The notes beneath the pieces were generated by a model that saw only the letters and a list, made by a program, of their open reading frames with translations, searched no databases and had not been told where the DNA came from. The translations under genes and the position numbers were made by a program. A stretch of DNA of 64,000 bases from Istiophorus platypterus. Its lineage: Eukaryota; Chordata; Actinopteri; Istiophoriformes; Istiophoridae. Of the stretch, positions 50,601 through 63,424 are shown one piece after another. The stretch lies in NCBI GenBank assembly GCA_016859345.1, contig CM029126.1, positions 14,067,027 to 14,131,026 of the forward strand, written 5' to 3'. The stretch's first letter is position 1. Every line of letters begins with the position of its first letter.

Positions 50601-53600
50601 ACATTTTAGCCACACTAGTGACTTGGCTTTAGGGACTGAAAAGACTCCAGTTGAGTTTAACCATTATTGAAGCGCTGCACTGTGCAGTCTTCTCTCCTTG
50701 GGGGATACAATCACGTGCGACTCTGCTGTTTCTGTCCAGGTTCAGGCAAGTCCTTTTCCATGATGGGGAATAGTGAGCAGCCGGGTTTAATCCCTCGACT
50801 CTGCTGCTCGCTGTTTGAGAGGGTGCACAGGGAAGAAAATGAGGCCCATACTTTTAAGTTAGAGGTTTCTTACATGGAGATCTACAATGAGAAGGTCCGC
50901 GACCTGCTGGATCCCAAAGGGTGAGTCTGATTTGGGGCCATGTACTTTTTCCTCAGAATAAGCATGTGTAACTTGCATCAGCTCACTGAATTTAATGAGT
51001 TAATTCTGCTTTGGTAATAATTTTGACCCTGGGGTGTGAAATGCAACTGTTGTGTAATTTTCCTCACAGTCTTGATTTACTCTGTCTCCAGCACGAGCAG
51101 TGTTGTCTCAGCCAGCCCCCAGTATGTTCTGCTTTGCATCTTTGTTTATAGCTCTGTTGTGTCTAGCAGCCTGAATGGCGGACGGCGACAGAATGATGTG
51201 AGTAGGAAGCTCAACCCAGTCATTTCCTGCCGAACAGCGGCCAGCGTCGTCCTCTGACACTGCTGTGTTCTCTGCCTCCATGGTCTGATGTGGGTTGGCA
51301 GACAGACTGCAGGGGAGGGCGAGCTGTGAAAGAGAGTGTTTCAGGGACATCTGTTAGTGAAACTGGGAGCAGGAGAACAGTCAGAGCCGCCTGTGAGCCG
51401 ATCCCCGGACAGGGATAACAGTGCAGTGCTCTGTGTGATGCAGATGTCGGAAGATGCAGCCAGAACTTTTTCGATGGCAACTTCCTCCCACTTATATTAT
51501 TTGATGATTTTTAGGATAAAGCACTAGCTGTGGTATAGAGATGAGATATAGAGTCAAGTTCAGAGTCTCAAAACTATGAGTTGTTAGCTGGTCTTTTTAG
51601 TTGTTGTATCCTGTTGTTGTCTACAGTGGGTGGTAGGTTACTAGAATGGAACTTCAGTCTCTCCGTATCCATGGAGAAAGATTCAGTGACTCTCTCTCTG
51701 ATCTATAGGATTTTTCCTCAACCCCTCTGGCAGACAGCAAGATGAAGATGAGCTTTGGTTTACCCACCATTTATTGAGATTCATACATACCCCTGTTTTG
51801 AGTTTGTGAAACAGCACATGTATTTTATTAGAATATAGTTGAAATTTTCTTCAGGACATTCTCTTATGCAAGACCAAAACCAACAATAACTTGATCCTAC
51901 TAACGAGTGTCATCTGTATAGCCAAAGCCTGATGTGGCTTATCCCTATGTGCCATAGACCTCCGTTGTTGTCCAAACACACATCAGAGACCCACTGATGT
52001 GTTTTACTATTGTAGTGGGTTAGGGAAGCAAAAAAAGTTTAATGCGACAACTCAGCATCAAACTCCTGTTAACGTTTCATTGCTGTTGTGGTGTTTGTCG
52101 ATGGAGACTTATTTCAACATTGGCTGCCATTCATTCAATTCATTTCCACTAGTTGTACAGTATAGCATAGGAGGCTGTTCCTAATTTCCCAGCAATTAAT
52201 TTGAATTTATTGTAAAACCCATCTTTGTCTTCATTCTTTCTTTTTGTATATATTGCTCTATTTGGAAATTTAAGTATTCCCCGCTTTTCTTTTCTTTCTT
52301 TTGCTCATTGCGTTACTCTCTTTATTTTTTAAGGAGCCGACAGTCCCTGAAAGTTCGAGAGCACAAAGTCCTGGGTCCGTACGTGGATGGTCTCTCTCAG
52401 CTGGCTGTGACCAGCTTTGAGGTGTGTCTTTCACCCTTCTGTCAACGCACTGCGACCAGACGCTAGGCTGTATCCACCCTGTATCACCGACTAATGTGCC
52501 TCATTTTTCACATACACATGGACATAATTTCTAGCAACCAGTAAAAATGCCTTTATATCGCATCCCTAGTCGTCAAGTCATTTATTTGAATTTGGTAACA
52601 TTTAACTTAATATCATACCAAAGCGTAGATACTGTAATGATGTATTCCTGATGTTGGGCGTAATCATGGGGTTTCATGTAGTTTATATGCCAATCCTTGG
52701 CAGGGCCTTCCTTAATTAAGTTTAAACATCTCCACCCTTTTCCTCTGCGCACTGCTCCGCTTAATATTAGTCCAGTGGATTTCCCATAGCCTTGGTTCAG
52801 TGCTTGCTGTGACCCAGCTAAATCAAATGGCACAAAGCCATATGTGAAAACTGTCTGACTGTAATCATAATGATGCATTTGCAGGGTTTGCCTCTGTGTT
52901 TTTTACCAGACTTTCCTAAACATATTTCATACAACAGTGACTAATAGTGATATTTTTACTTTTGTGACCTCACTCTATGTCATTTTAGGACATTGAGGTG
53001 TTAATGTCAGAGGGGAACAAATCTCGAACAGTTGCAGCCACCAACATGAATGAGGAGAGCAGCCGTTCACATGCCGTCTTCAGCATTATTGTCACGCAAA
53101 CACTATACGATCTACAGTCTGGGGTCAGTCTTGTCTTGCTTTTCACCACATTTTACAATGAATTTTTATGCCGAAACTAATGACTGCATTTATGTTTATC
53201 CTATAATAGATATTTTATTATGAATCTGACTGACTGTGCATACTGTGATTGTAAACAGAATTCCGGGGAGAAAGTGAGCAAGATGAGTCTGGTTGACCTG
53301 GCAGGAAGTGAGCGAGTCTCAAAGACTGGAGCTGCTGGAGAGAGACTCAAGGAGGGCAGCAATATAAACAAGTGGGCAAATTACACATGAAAGCCATACA
53401 GATGTATAAGGTCCAATTAATCATTTGAAAGGTTAACACTCATAAGTCTTGAATGGATTTTTTTTTGTGTCACTTTAGATCTCTCACTACTTTAGGCTGC
53501 GTGATTTCTGCTCTGGCTGATCAGTCTGCAGGGAAGGGGAAAGCCAAGTTTGTGCCTTATAGAGACTCAGTTCTCACCTGGCTACTGAAGGTTTGAGCCA

Positions 53601-56600
53601 CTAATTATTACTGCCCTCTCATTTGGTCATTATGATAACATGTAATAGTACTAGGTCTGCTGAGATATAACTAAATGTCAACCAAAAAAATGTACCCTTT
53701 GTTGCACATTTATCCTGTGCTTTTGCAATTTATGCCCCATCCACAGAGAATGTTTTTATCCATCCTTAAAATATGTTTTCTTGTCTTCAGGACAACCTTG
53801 GTGGCAACAGCAAGACCGCGATGATAGCCACAGTGAGTCCAGCAGCTGACAACTACGAGGAGACTCTGTCCACACTGCGCTATGCAGACAGGGCCAAGAG
53901 AATCGTCAACCATGCCATTGTGAATGAAGACCCCAACGCTCGGATCATCAGAGAGCTCAGGGAGGAGGTGGAGAAGCTCAAGGTTCAGCTCTCTCAGGCC
54001 GAGGTGAAAGGAGGGATTTGGTGGACAGTAGAATCTCATTATGAATGAATTCATGCTGGATTTGAACAGATCAAAATGACCTGATACTGATAGTTTTTGT
54101 TTTGGGGTTTTTTGTTGTTTTTTTTTTTTTATTGTCCATATCAGTCCATGAAGGCTCCTGAACTGAAGGAGAAACTGCAGGACACTGAGAAACTCATTCA
54201 GGAGATGACTGTCACCTGGGAGGAGAAACTAAGGAAGACAGAGGAGATTGCCACTGTATACATATATTGCTATAAAATACTCCAAAATCTCAATTTTAAT
54301 TTAGCATATCTATATATACAGTATCACTGTTATTATCTATCTCTACAGGAGCGTCAGAAGCAGTTGGAGAGTATGGGCATCTCTTTGGAAACATCTGGGA
54401 TTAAAGTGGGTGAAGACAAGTGTTTCCTTGTCAATCTAAATGCTGATCCTGCCTTAAATGAGCTACTGGTCTACTATCTGAAGGTAATATGATACTGCAA
54501 AACTTTTCAGCTGAAGTACCTCTAGTTCTGACTGAGTCTGGCCTCTTTCGCTAGAGGATTTGCACATCAGGCATTATGCATCAAGTGAAACATAAACCCT
54601 GAACTTTTTGAATGTACATTTAAGAGTTTAAATTTATTTTTGATACATCAGTTTAAAACCTGAATCTGTCCCACATTTTGCTCTGAAATTTTAACTTAAG
54701 GAGCTCTAAAAATAGATAAATACAGTGTCTGTACTGTAGGACAATGTCCGAGTCTGTGCATGTTCCAAGGATTCTTTAAGGCGATTAATTTTTATATTGA
54801 TTTAGATAATCAACCTGTCACTTTTTATGATGGCACCACTAAATAAAATGGACATTTTGTAGTCGTCATGTTGTTAGTCTCAGACGCATGAAGCAGCATG
54901 AAGCTTATTTTTTATTTTGGGGACACCTGTTAGAAAGACACGATGTAAAATATATACCTGTGGGTACAAGTAGTACTTGGCCACTCTATTGGCTTTTCAA
55001 TAATGACCCAAAAGTGGGACTGCTACACGTTAAGATGTTAGCTGCCTTAAAAAAAAAACAATATCCTAATAGGAGGAGATTGTCTATTTTTATTCCAGAT
55101 ATTTTATTTTATTAGATTATTTTATTAGATTGTATTGCTTGTATAACTGTCCTTATTTTCAGTCTTCCTTGAGTTCTTAATTAGGTACACATCTTTTGTT
55201 TTGGAGTTTCTTTCTTATCCAAATCCAGGGATCTAATGACTATAAACCAAGTTTGTCTCTAACTCACTCATTCACTGGTATGACAGTATGTTGTTAAAAC
55301 ACATCACGTTGACTCTGTACCTCTGTGCCCCACATACCATGCCAGTAATATTTGGCTTCAATTGCAGTCCTGAACCTTAGCACACATGTTGCAGTGATCC
55401 AGATGACAGTGTGAAAGCAGAGAGGAGTCCAGTCAAAGCAGGTCTGGACTTTGCAAAAGCACTGAAGTGGAACAAGCAACCAGCTAGTTGGACCTGTGAG
55501 GCCAGAGGCATGTGAGAAAGCAGCCTGTGTGGCGTGCAGAACAACAGGCCTTTGTCTGGGTTCTGCAGACCAGCCTGGCATATCAGTGTGGAATGACTAG
55601 GGTAATGTAAAATGGGTTAGTTCGCCCCAGGGAAGGACATCCTCTAGAAGCTGGGATGTTTGTTCACGTTCGCCCACTCTACAGTGAGAGAGACACAGGT
55701 TTTTTTTGTTTTTGTTTTTTGTGTTTTTTTTACTAAGGCCTGGTTTTGCTTTGGTATCCTTGATTTTTCCTGAAGTTAATGAGTTTTATTTCCTGCAATG
55801 CTCTTGTTCAAATCGGTTAAAAAAAAACAGTTTGTAACTTCTAGGGTTACAACCATGACGTTGGGATAGGACACTGGATGTAATTACTTTATGATCTTTC
55901 GTTATAGTTTCCTTAATTTGTCCTCCACCCGTGTGTAGGAGCACACACGTGTGGGTGCAAACACGTCTCAGGATATCCAGCTCTTTGGGATCGGAATACA
56001 GCCGGAGCACTGTGTCCTGGAGCTCTGCCCAGATGGTGATGTCACCCTGATGCCCATAGGGAATGCCAGGTGAGCTACTATACAACTACCCCTAGCATAC
56101 TCTCTATCTATCCATCTCTGCGTAGCTGTCTGTCTGTTGTCTCTCTCCTTCATGGATGACTGGATCTCAGTGTTTCACATGACCTCATTCTACAGGAATC
56201 TATGATCTGAGCTCCTCGCTTTGATACCAGAGCCACATCTCCCTTCCTCTACAAAGGGATTGTTCTTTCTCAATTCATTTTCTCCATTTAAACCAAAGAT
56301 TATGACAATGTCTGACATCTGGGTCAATAGAATTTTCGAATTTCTCGGTTTTCTGCAGGACCTGTGTGAATGGGACGATGATCGATTCCTTGGTACACCT
56401 GTGGCATGGAGACCGAATCTTATGGGGAAACAACCACTTCTTCAGGTATGAATTCTTTCATTCAAATGTGTGAACATTTGCAAAGATTAAAAGTCAGTGA
56501 GCAGAAGTCTGTCGTGTCATAGGATCAATCTGCCCAAGCGTAAGCGGCGGGACCGTTTGAAGGAGCTGGAGAGAGCTTCTCCCAGAGAGAGCTTCGTTGA

Positions 56601-59600
56601 AGCAGATGTGGAGACTGCCAGTGAGGCCTCGTCTGAGCAGGACTACAGCTACGAGTTTGCCCAGATGGAAGTCATAATGAAGACTCTTGGCAACAATGGT
56701 ATGATTGGGATAATCTGCCTTTTACAGTCTACATGACCCTTTAGGCTTTCAGGCCAAAGCTGTATACAATATTTATTCCACTTAGGTTTTAGAACTGCCA
56801 GCTACTCTGGCCGAAATCATAATATCTTTTAGAAATACCATTACCGTAAAACAATAATTTGTTTATCCCATTGGATGTATAAAAGCCAAAGTCTAGTTTT
56901 AACTCTTTGACATTGTTTTTCTCAGTGTATTATTGCCACAAAATCCCAGTTTTTATGGGGAGTTGAACCTGGCTGGGGTTGATTTGGGACAAACAAGCAG
57001 CAACAAATGTGATCTTTGTGACACTTCTCAGTCTTTAACAAACTATCATTATTTTCAATATCAGTTTTCTTGTTTGTTTATTTTTTGATTAAACAACCAA
57101 AATGACAGAAATGGTTCAAATTGACCTTCATATCTCCCGAAGCCCGAGGCAGTGACTTCAAATTGCTTGTTTTCTCTGACAAACAGTCCAGATCCCAAAG
57201 ATATTCAATGTACCATAAGCAAAGATGAAAATGATATGATATGTAACAATGAAAGGCAGTAAATCCTTGTATTGGAGAAGATGGAGAAGCTAATTATTGC
57301 TTGAAAATAAAAATGAATCTAGTACGATTATTTATTTATCTATTTATTTTTTTTAATTTTCTGTCAGCCGTGTCTCCCTCCCACTTCAAAGGGATTGTTC
57401 CTTTTTTGTAACTGTTTTTAAAAGTGCTATATTAACAGGTTAATTATTATTTTTATTATTTTTATTATTATTGATTTACTAAAATAGTATTGCACTAAAA
57501 TATTTAAGACAAACATCAAAGTAAGATAAACATTTATCTGACATCTGTTGATAATATTAATGATAACTTTATTATTACTGTACTGTAAATAAAGTATGGG
57601 CTTCAACATTCAGGTTGCAGTTGTCCGGTTCCGTTACTGATGGAACTTGTAAACAGTGTTTCTGACAGTAAAACCTGATGTTTCTCACCTTTGTGTAGAC
57701 CCCATGCAGAATGTGGTCCAAGTGCTGGAGAAGCAATACCTGGAGGAGAAGCGGACAGCTCTGGAAGAGCAGAGGATGATGTATGAGCGAGAGCTGGAGT
57801 CGCTGCGACAACAGCTGTCTCCCGAGAAGACACCGCAGCACCACCGCAGCAGCAGTGACCGCCTTTCGTTCCCAACACACACACCACACAGCAAGCTGCG
57901 ACTGTGGACAGAGGAGCGGTTAGTGGAGCGCACACACATGCATTGATACATAAACTTAAAACTGCAGGGAAGTCTCCCTCAGGACTCGTTCTCGTTTTAT
58001 ATTACCTGTTACTATTTATCACTTGTGAGTATTTCTATTGAACTTGAATATTTGCAATATTCCCCTTATTAGGCACACATAGTTCTATGCAGAATCCGAC
58101 ATATGCATGCCAGTTGTGCCCTCAGCATATTCTCAGATTTTTAAAGCATGAAGTCACTTAAATAATGTGCTCACATGGGTTTAGTTCAGTGCTGACTCAG
58201 TCTGACTCAGACAGTTCTTGCATGTTTATCAGTGAGGCAGGATGCTATGAATATAAAGCTCCAACCATCTCTAAAAATGCTCTGTGGATTTGAGATCAGA
58301 TTTAAAAGTTGAGCTGGAACCTCTAATAAAATTTATTCAGTCTTTAGGTCAAGTTGCCATCATCCTAAATTAATTCTGAGATTCTGAGAGAAACTGGTTC
58401 TCTGAAGTGATACAGTGCCAAAAGAACATCTGACGCTACTGTGTAGCATTTTTGCTGGATTCAGCCTCGGCGTTGTGTACTTTACTGAGGTCTTTTTCAA
58501 CTGCTGGTAAACCTAAGCCACTGTAGTCTGAGAAAATATTGGAATGAGAGAGCAGCTTGTGACTTGAGGGGATCAGTGATTCTGCTTGATCTTAAACATC
58601 ACATGTTTTTCAAGTCAAAGTTTACTGGGTCACTAACTCGTAATGCAAAAAGGATGACAGATCCCTTTATGTCAGTCCAGGCTGAATGTACATAAAAGAT
58701 AATGACAGGTCTTCATCTTCATGAATGAATGACCTCTGTGTTCTGTTGTTTGTGTGTGTGTGTGTGTGTGTGTTTGAGACAGGGATGAACTTTTTCGTCA
58801 GAGTCTTTCTCGACTCAGGGAGCAAGTCGTGAAAGCCAACACCTTGGTGCGAGAAGCCAACTTTTTGGCAGAGGAGATGAACAAACTGACTGACTATCAG
58901 GTCACCCTTCAGATTCCTGCAACCAACCTCAGCGCCAACCGCAAGGTCAGACCTCTGCACTAAAAAGGATTTGGTATCACAGTGTTACTGATTTTATTGT
59001 CATCTCTTTAGGTCTTTGGGCTGGAAATTTTGCGGTGTGCGTGTATCTACATAAATATAACAAGTCTCTAAATCTATAAATCTTTTTTTATGTAGCGTGG
59101 AGCCATAGTGAGCGAGCCAGCCATCCAGGTGCGGAGGAAAGGGAAGGGGACCCAGGTGTGGACCATTGAGAAGCTGGAGAACAAACTGGTGGACATGAGG
59201 GACCACTACAGGGACTGGAAGGAAGGCACAGAGGAGATGGTTAGAAACAGGAACAGAGAGAGGAAAAAGATAAGTGGGAAGAGAAAAAGAATTGAATTGG
59301 ATTATTGAGTCTGCTCCTCTTGTTTTTTTCAGTATAACAAATCAAATAGTAAGCACTGTGATCCATTCTATGAGGCACAAGAGAACCACAACCTGATAGG
59401 AGTCGCCAACATTTTTCTGGAGTGCCTTTTCCATGATGTTAAACTGCAATATGCTGTCCCCATCATCAGCCAACAAGGAGAGGTAAGGGTGCACCAACAT
59501 TAAGAGATTTACACACACATAAATTATTCACAGTGCAGCTTTCCAGTATTTTAACAAACCAGGTCCAAACGATAGTTTTGGACAAATATTTCACATTCAT

Positions 59601-62600
59601 AAAAATAGATGATATACCACTTGAAATAATCACAAAAAAAGCTCAGAAATACAGACGGATAAGTTTTCAGTTTTAATATATAAGGTTCACTTTTAAATAC
59701 TGTTTATATTATCATGTTATATCGTTGCACATCTAAGACATTGATAAATTAATTTATAAATTAAACCGATAGCACCCGTGTTCTGCTCGTCTGTATCCGT
59801 GTACAGGTAGCAGGCCGGTTGCACGTTGAGCTGATGCGAGTCAGTGGTGCCATACCAGAACGCCTGTCCGGTGGAGACGACTCATCAGAGAACTCCAGCG
59901 AGAGTAGCTGCTATGAGGTCATGGACACCAACGGGGAGATAGTCCACATGGCCAAGAGGCTCACCTGCAGGGTAAAGGCACCTCCTCAGTGGCTTCTAAT
60001 CAAAATAGACCTTTTAAAATTATACTGGGATTTTTTTTTTACTTGAAAATGAGCTGGCATTTTACTGGGAGATATTTATTCTGAGACATACCAGCGTATG
60101 TAAACACTCCATAACTTCATCTTTTCTGTTTTCTCTTGCTGCAGGTGAGGATCAGGGAGGCTACAGGCCTGCCACTCAACTTGTCGAACTTCGTCTTCTG
60201 TCAGTACACCTTCTGGGAGCACGGTGAACCCACTGTGGCTCCTCCCATGGTCAGCCCAGACAGACCTTCCTCTCGAAGCCCAGATGCCCAGTTCACTGTA
60301 CAGTTTGATCACTGCAAGGTAAATAAAAAAGATTCTGTTGGTTGTTTCAGTTGGAGGATTTTTAATGCCACTTAAGATCAAATATAAATTCTTGTTATTC
60401 TTGTTATAAATTCTCACCTCAGCAAATGTTTGTGCAGGACTATGTTGTGACTGTGACCGACGAGTTTTTAGAGTTTATATCTGATGGAGCACTGGCCATA
60501 GAAGTTTGGGGTCATCGCTGTGCTGGGAACGGACGTTCACTCTGGGAGTTAGACGCACTAGAGGCCAAGACCCAGACGCTCCGAGACAGGTACATGTTTC
60601 ACTCAAACTTTCGTACACACAGACTTAGACAAACGCTGACGTTTCACACATTACTAATCTTGGCTGTTGATTGTTCAAGGTGGAGTGAGGTGTCTCGCAG
60701 GATCGAGCTGTGGATCTCCATCCAGGAGCTGAATGAGCAGGGAGAGTACTCATCTGTGGAGCTGCATTCTGGAAAAGACATCAGCACAGGAGGAGTCTTC
60801 CAGCTCCGACAGGTCAGAGAAAAACTATGAAGAAATTTCCCCTCAGCTCACACTGGCTTCCCTAGATCAAACTCAATGCTTAAGAAGGGGCCGCAACTAA
60901 TTACGTAATTATAAACAGACATGGGTATGAAACTGTTGGATAGTGCAGCACTCTGATGTCCAATAATGGGGATTTGTGTAAGCAGGGTCACTCCAGAAGG
61001 CTACAGGTGTGTGTGAAACCAGTCCAAAACTCAGGCACTCTGCCTCTGCTGGTGGAGGCTGTGCTGTCCATCTCTATTGGCTGTGTGTCGGCTCGCTCCA
61101 CCAAACTACAGAGACCGCTCGACAGCTACCAGGTCTGTGGAACACACATCCATACTGTTGCATATACTCACATACTGTTCACACATGCCCCTTAAAAATA
61201 GATAATGATAATATAGAATAGAATAGATAATGGTAAATATATAATAGATAATGGTTTGTATGTAACTGGCTCTGTATTAAAACAGACTGGTGTTTTGGAA
61301 ACAGTATGCTTCCTTCATGCCAGTGATATATAATATCATGCTGACTCAGCCAAAGTATGTTTAGTCTAACTCTGGTTTCGTGCCATGGCTGGTTCATCTG
61401 GATAGCTTGCAGTCTGTCTAATGGAGGTCAAGGAATGCACAACTTCATTAGTGCCCTGTTAGTTCTGTTGATATTCACTGATTCACCTTTTCAGATTTCT
61501 GAAATTCATATAAACACAAGAATAATTTCTCGTTTTTAAAGGCATTATTTAATCAAAAAAACAACATAAATCGCTCCTTCACATCACTGATATTCTTAGA
61601 ATGTTATATTATTGGTAAAAATGGTTTGCTCTGAGCTGTCAAGTCAGGGTCTTTTCTGGTTCCCCACATTTGACTGAGTGTGTTCTCTCCTGCCAGAAAG
61701 AGGCGGAAGAGGATATGGATAGTTATCAGGTACCGTCTCAGTCCCCTCCTGCTGCTGCTCCCCCTGTAGTTCACTCTGCAGCATGAAGGGCACCAACTGA
61801 TTATGTGTTTGTTACAAGGCCTGTTGCTAAGGGCATGTGAGGCAGGAGGTAGAGGGCTCTGCCTCTACCGAGTAAAGGAGTGCTTTATTAAACAGCAGCT
61901 GCACATGTGGATGATTTCTGACGCCGCAATTATCAATTACAACCACCGTTCTTTGGCAGCCCTCTGAGCAAAATACAGTTCCACCCATGGCTGAGCTCCC
62001 AGCCAGGGGTCTGTCTGCCAGGGATCTCGTCCCACTCTCTCTTGCCTTTCCGCTCAGGTTGTGCACACTAATGCTACTCTTTGCTTGTCACACTACTGCG
62101 GAGCTACAGGAATAATAAGCCTCACTTGAACACATTGGTATTGCATGGCTGCATGATTTACAGTACTTTGCATGGTGGACGTGTGCTGACATCAGAAGCG
62201 TAATGTGATTGGCTTTGAAGTTTGTTGGTTACGTTGGACGATGCAGAGGGGAATCTGCTCTCTGTGGTGTTCTCACAGAGCGGCCTGCTATGTATCCAGG
62301 TAGGACTTTGGGCGGCTGTGGCTGCATGTGAAGACATGCATGCAATGTGCGTATGTGTGTATGTGTGATTGCATGTGTGTGGATGTGTGTGAGCTGTAAA
62401 GGGGTTAAAGGGAGGTTTTATGTGTTTGTTTTGAAACCCATCATCATTTCTTGAACCAAAAATACAGGCCTGAGGCTTTGATTTTAACACCTATGTTTTG
62501 GGAACTTTTAAGAGGATTAGCTTCTCTTGGCTTTTCTGATATATATTAGTTGTGGGTGTTAAGAGGCAGCTATGGTATTCCTTCAGATGTGCCAGCCCGG

Positions 62601-63424
62601 CCCACCCTTGCCATCCCCTGGTAATACTTCACTGAGCCCTGCAGGAGATCCTCTTATCAATGAGCCAGCTGGCATTGATTCTGGTCTCGGTCTGCTTCCA
62701 GGAGGAAGATCTCAACTGTGTTAGAGAGCGCTGGTCAGAAGCCCTGATCAAACGACGGGAGTACCTTGATGAACAAATCAAGAAAATCATCAATAAACGT
62801 GGTGAGTCCTAGGCTCTATGCTACAGCGGAGGATTACGTTCTCTTTTTTCCCTATTTTTTGTTTGGTTTTTTTTTCAGGTTGTTGTGATTAAACCTATCT
62901 ATTTCTCACTTTATAAATCCAGAAAAGTCAGAGGAGGACATTGAGCGTGAGGCTCGGCTGGTGGAGCAGTGGGTTGGACTGACTGAAGAGAGAAATGCAG
63001 TGCTGGTACCTGCACCAGGCAGTGGCATCCCTGGAGCTCCTGCAGACTGGTAAAAATATACGAAATAAAATAAATGCTCTCCTAAACATGTCAGATTCAC
63101 TTCATTATCAGCCTTTTGCTTTTTCAACATTAAACTTATAGTCAATGGTTTGCAGGACACCACCGGCAGGAATGGAAGCTCACATCCCTGTTCTTTTCCT
63201 GGATTTGAATGGTGAGGCAGACACATCCTTTATGTCAAATAATATTTCAAGGTTTTTCTCTCAGGCTTTACAAACACCAACTCTCTCTCATACCACCAGC
63301 TGATAATCTGACAGTGAATGAGCAGCTGACCGGCCCACATGCTGCAGGTGTTAACTCTATCCTGCCAAAGGAGCATGGAAGCCAGTTCTTTTATCTGCCC
63401 ATCATCAGGCACAGTGATGAGGAG
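35471..63424 (+). CDS. kif13a: kinesin-like protein KIF13A, 5' 30 coding exons, 3' partial
   Basis: Plus-end-directed kinesin-3 motor that moves mannose-6-phosphate receptor/AP-1 vesicles and recycling endosomes along microtubules. In-frame exons: 35471-35525, 35761-35851, 46709-46721, 49158-49218, 50114-50206, 50740-50920, 52334-52421, 52989-53123, 53259-53371, 53479-53590, 53791-54003, 54145-54255, 54349-54483, 55939-56069, 56359-56445, 56523-56698, 57699-57918, 58783-58945, 59096-59239, 59333-59482, 59807-59971, 60145-60318, 60438-60589, 60680-60812, 60986-61132, 61697-61729, 62702-62801, 62923-63049, 63156-63211, 63300-63424. They encode 1228 residues, and human KIF13A is about 1800. MSDTKVKVAVRVRPMNRR, GYNACIFAYGQTGSGKS and INLPKRKRRD favour KIF13A over KIF13B, and so does the nhlrc1 neighbour. 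Exon 3 is only 13 bases. From 63425 to 64000 I see only intron. Confidence 0.96.
40242..40373. mobile_element. fragment of a fish interspersed repeat in kif13a intron 2
   Basis: GCCAGGCTAGCT, CAAGCTAAGCTACATG and a tail like TCAACATACTCCTTTAAA match, in order, a short repeat I know from many fish introns and 3' untranslated regions. The family name is not certain and the copy is mutated. Confidence 0.45.
41603..41668. repeat. (CA)n microsatellite, about 33 units
   Basis: A pure AC/CA tract of 66 bases in kif13a intron 2. Confidence 0.98.
42097..42385. mobile_element. decayed teleost interspersed repeat in kif13a intron 2
   Basis: It begins AAGTACATTTACTTAAGTAC and ends near GTACTTCTTCCAACACTG, with 'GTACTTTAACTCAGGTGAAGT' type words between. 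This order of words is that of a very common short repeat of percomorph fishes, here shortened and mutated. No coding capacity. Confidence 0.6.
42808..42882. repeat. imperfect CA-rich repeat
   Basis: A degenerate tract of CACGCAC, CACA and CACGCATG units in kif13a intron 2, likely an old microsatellite. Confidence 0.85.
46709..54003 (+). other. kif13a: kif13a motor-domain exons 3-11
   Basis: With exons 1 and 2 these encode the N-terminal kinesin motor (about residues 5-360). The P-loop GQTGSGKS is at residues 102-109, switch I NMNEESSRSH ends at His222, and switch II DLAGSE is at 252-257. The VPYRDSVLTWLLKDNLGGNS microtubule-binding segment and the neck-linker region after LSTLRYADRAK are intact. 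All key ATPase residues are present, so the motor should be active. Confidence 0.93.
54145..63424 (+). other. kif13a: kif13a stalk and tail exons: coiled coil, FHA and kinesin-3 tail
   Basis: Exon 12 and the start of 13 encode a short charged coiled coil (EKLIQEMTVTWEEKLRKTEE). Exons 13 to 15 encode the forkhead-associated domain typical of kinesin-3 (about residues 440-540, through WHGDRILWGNNHFFR). Exon 17 has another coiled coil and a poorly conserved His/Ser-rich loop. Exons 18 to 29 encode the conserved kinesin-3 tail blocks, including KLQYAVPIISQQGEVAGRLH and GSGIPGAPADW. The cargo-binding C-terminus is beyond the window. Confidence 0.88.
58750..58774 (+). repeat. kif13a: (TG)n tract at the acceptor of kif13a exon 18
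   Basis: About 12 TG units occupy the place of the polypyrimidine tract and end 8 bases before the exon 18 edge at 58783. In RNA this is a UG repeat next to the splice acceptor. Confidence 0.95.
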
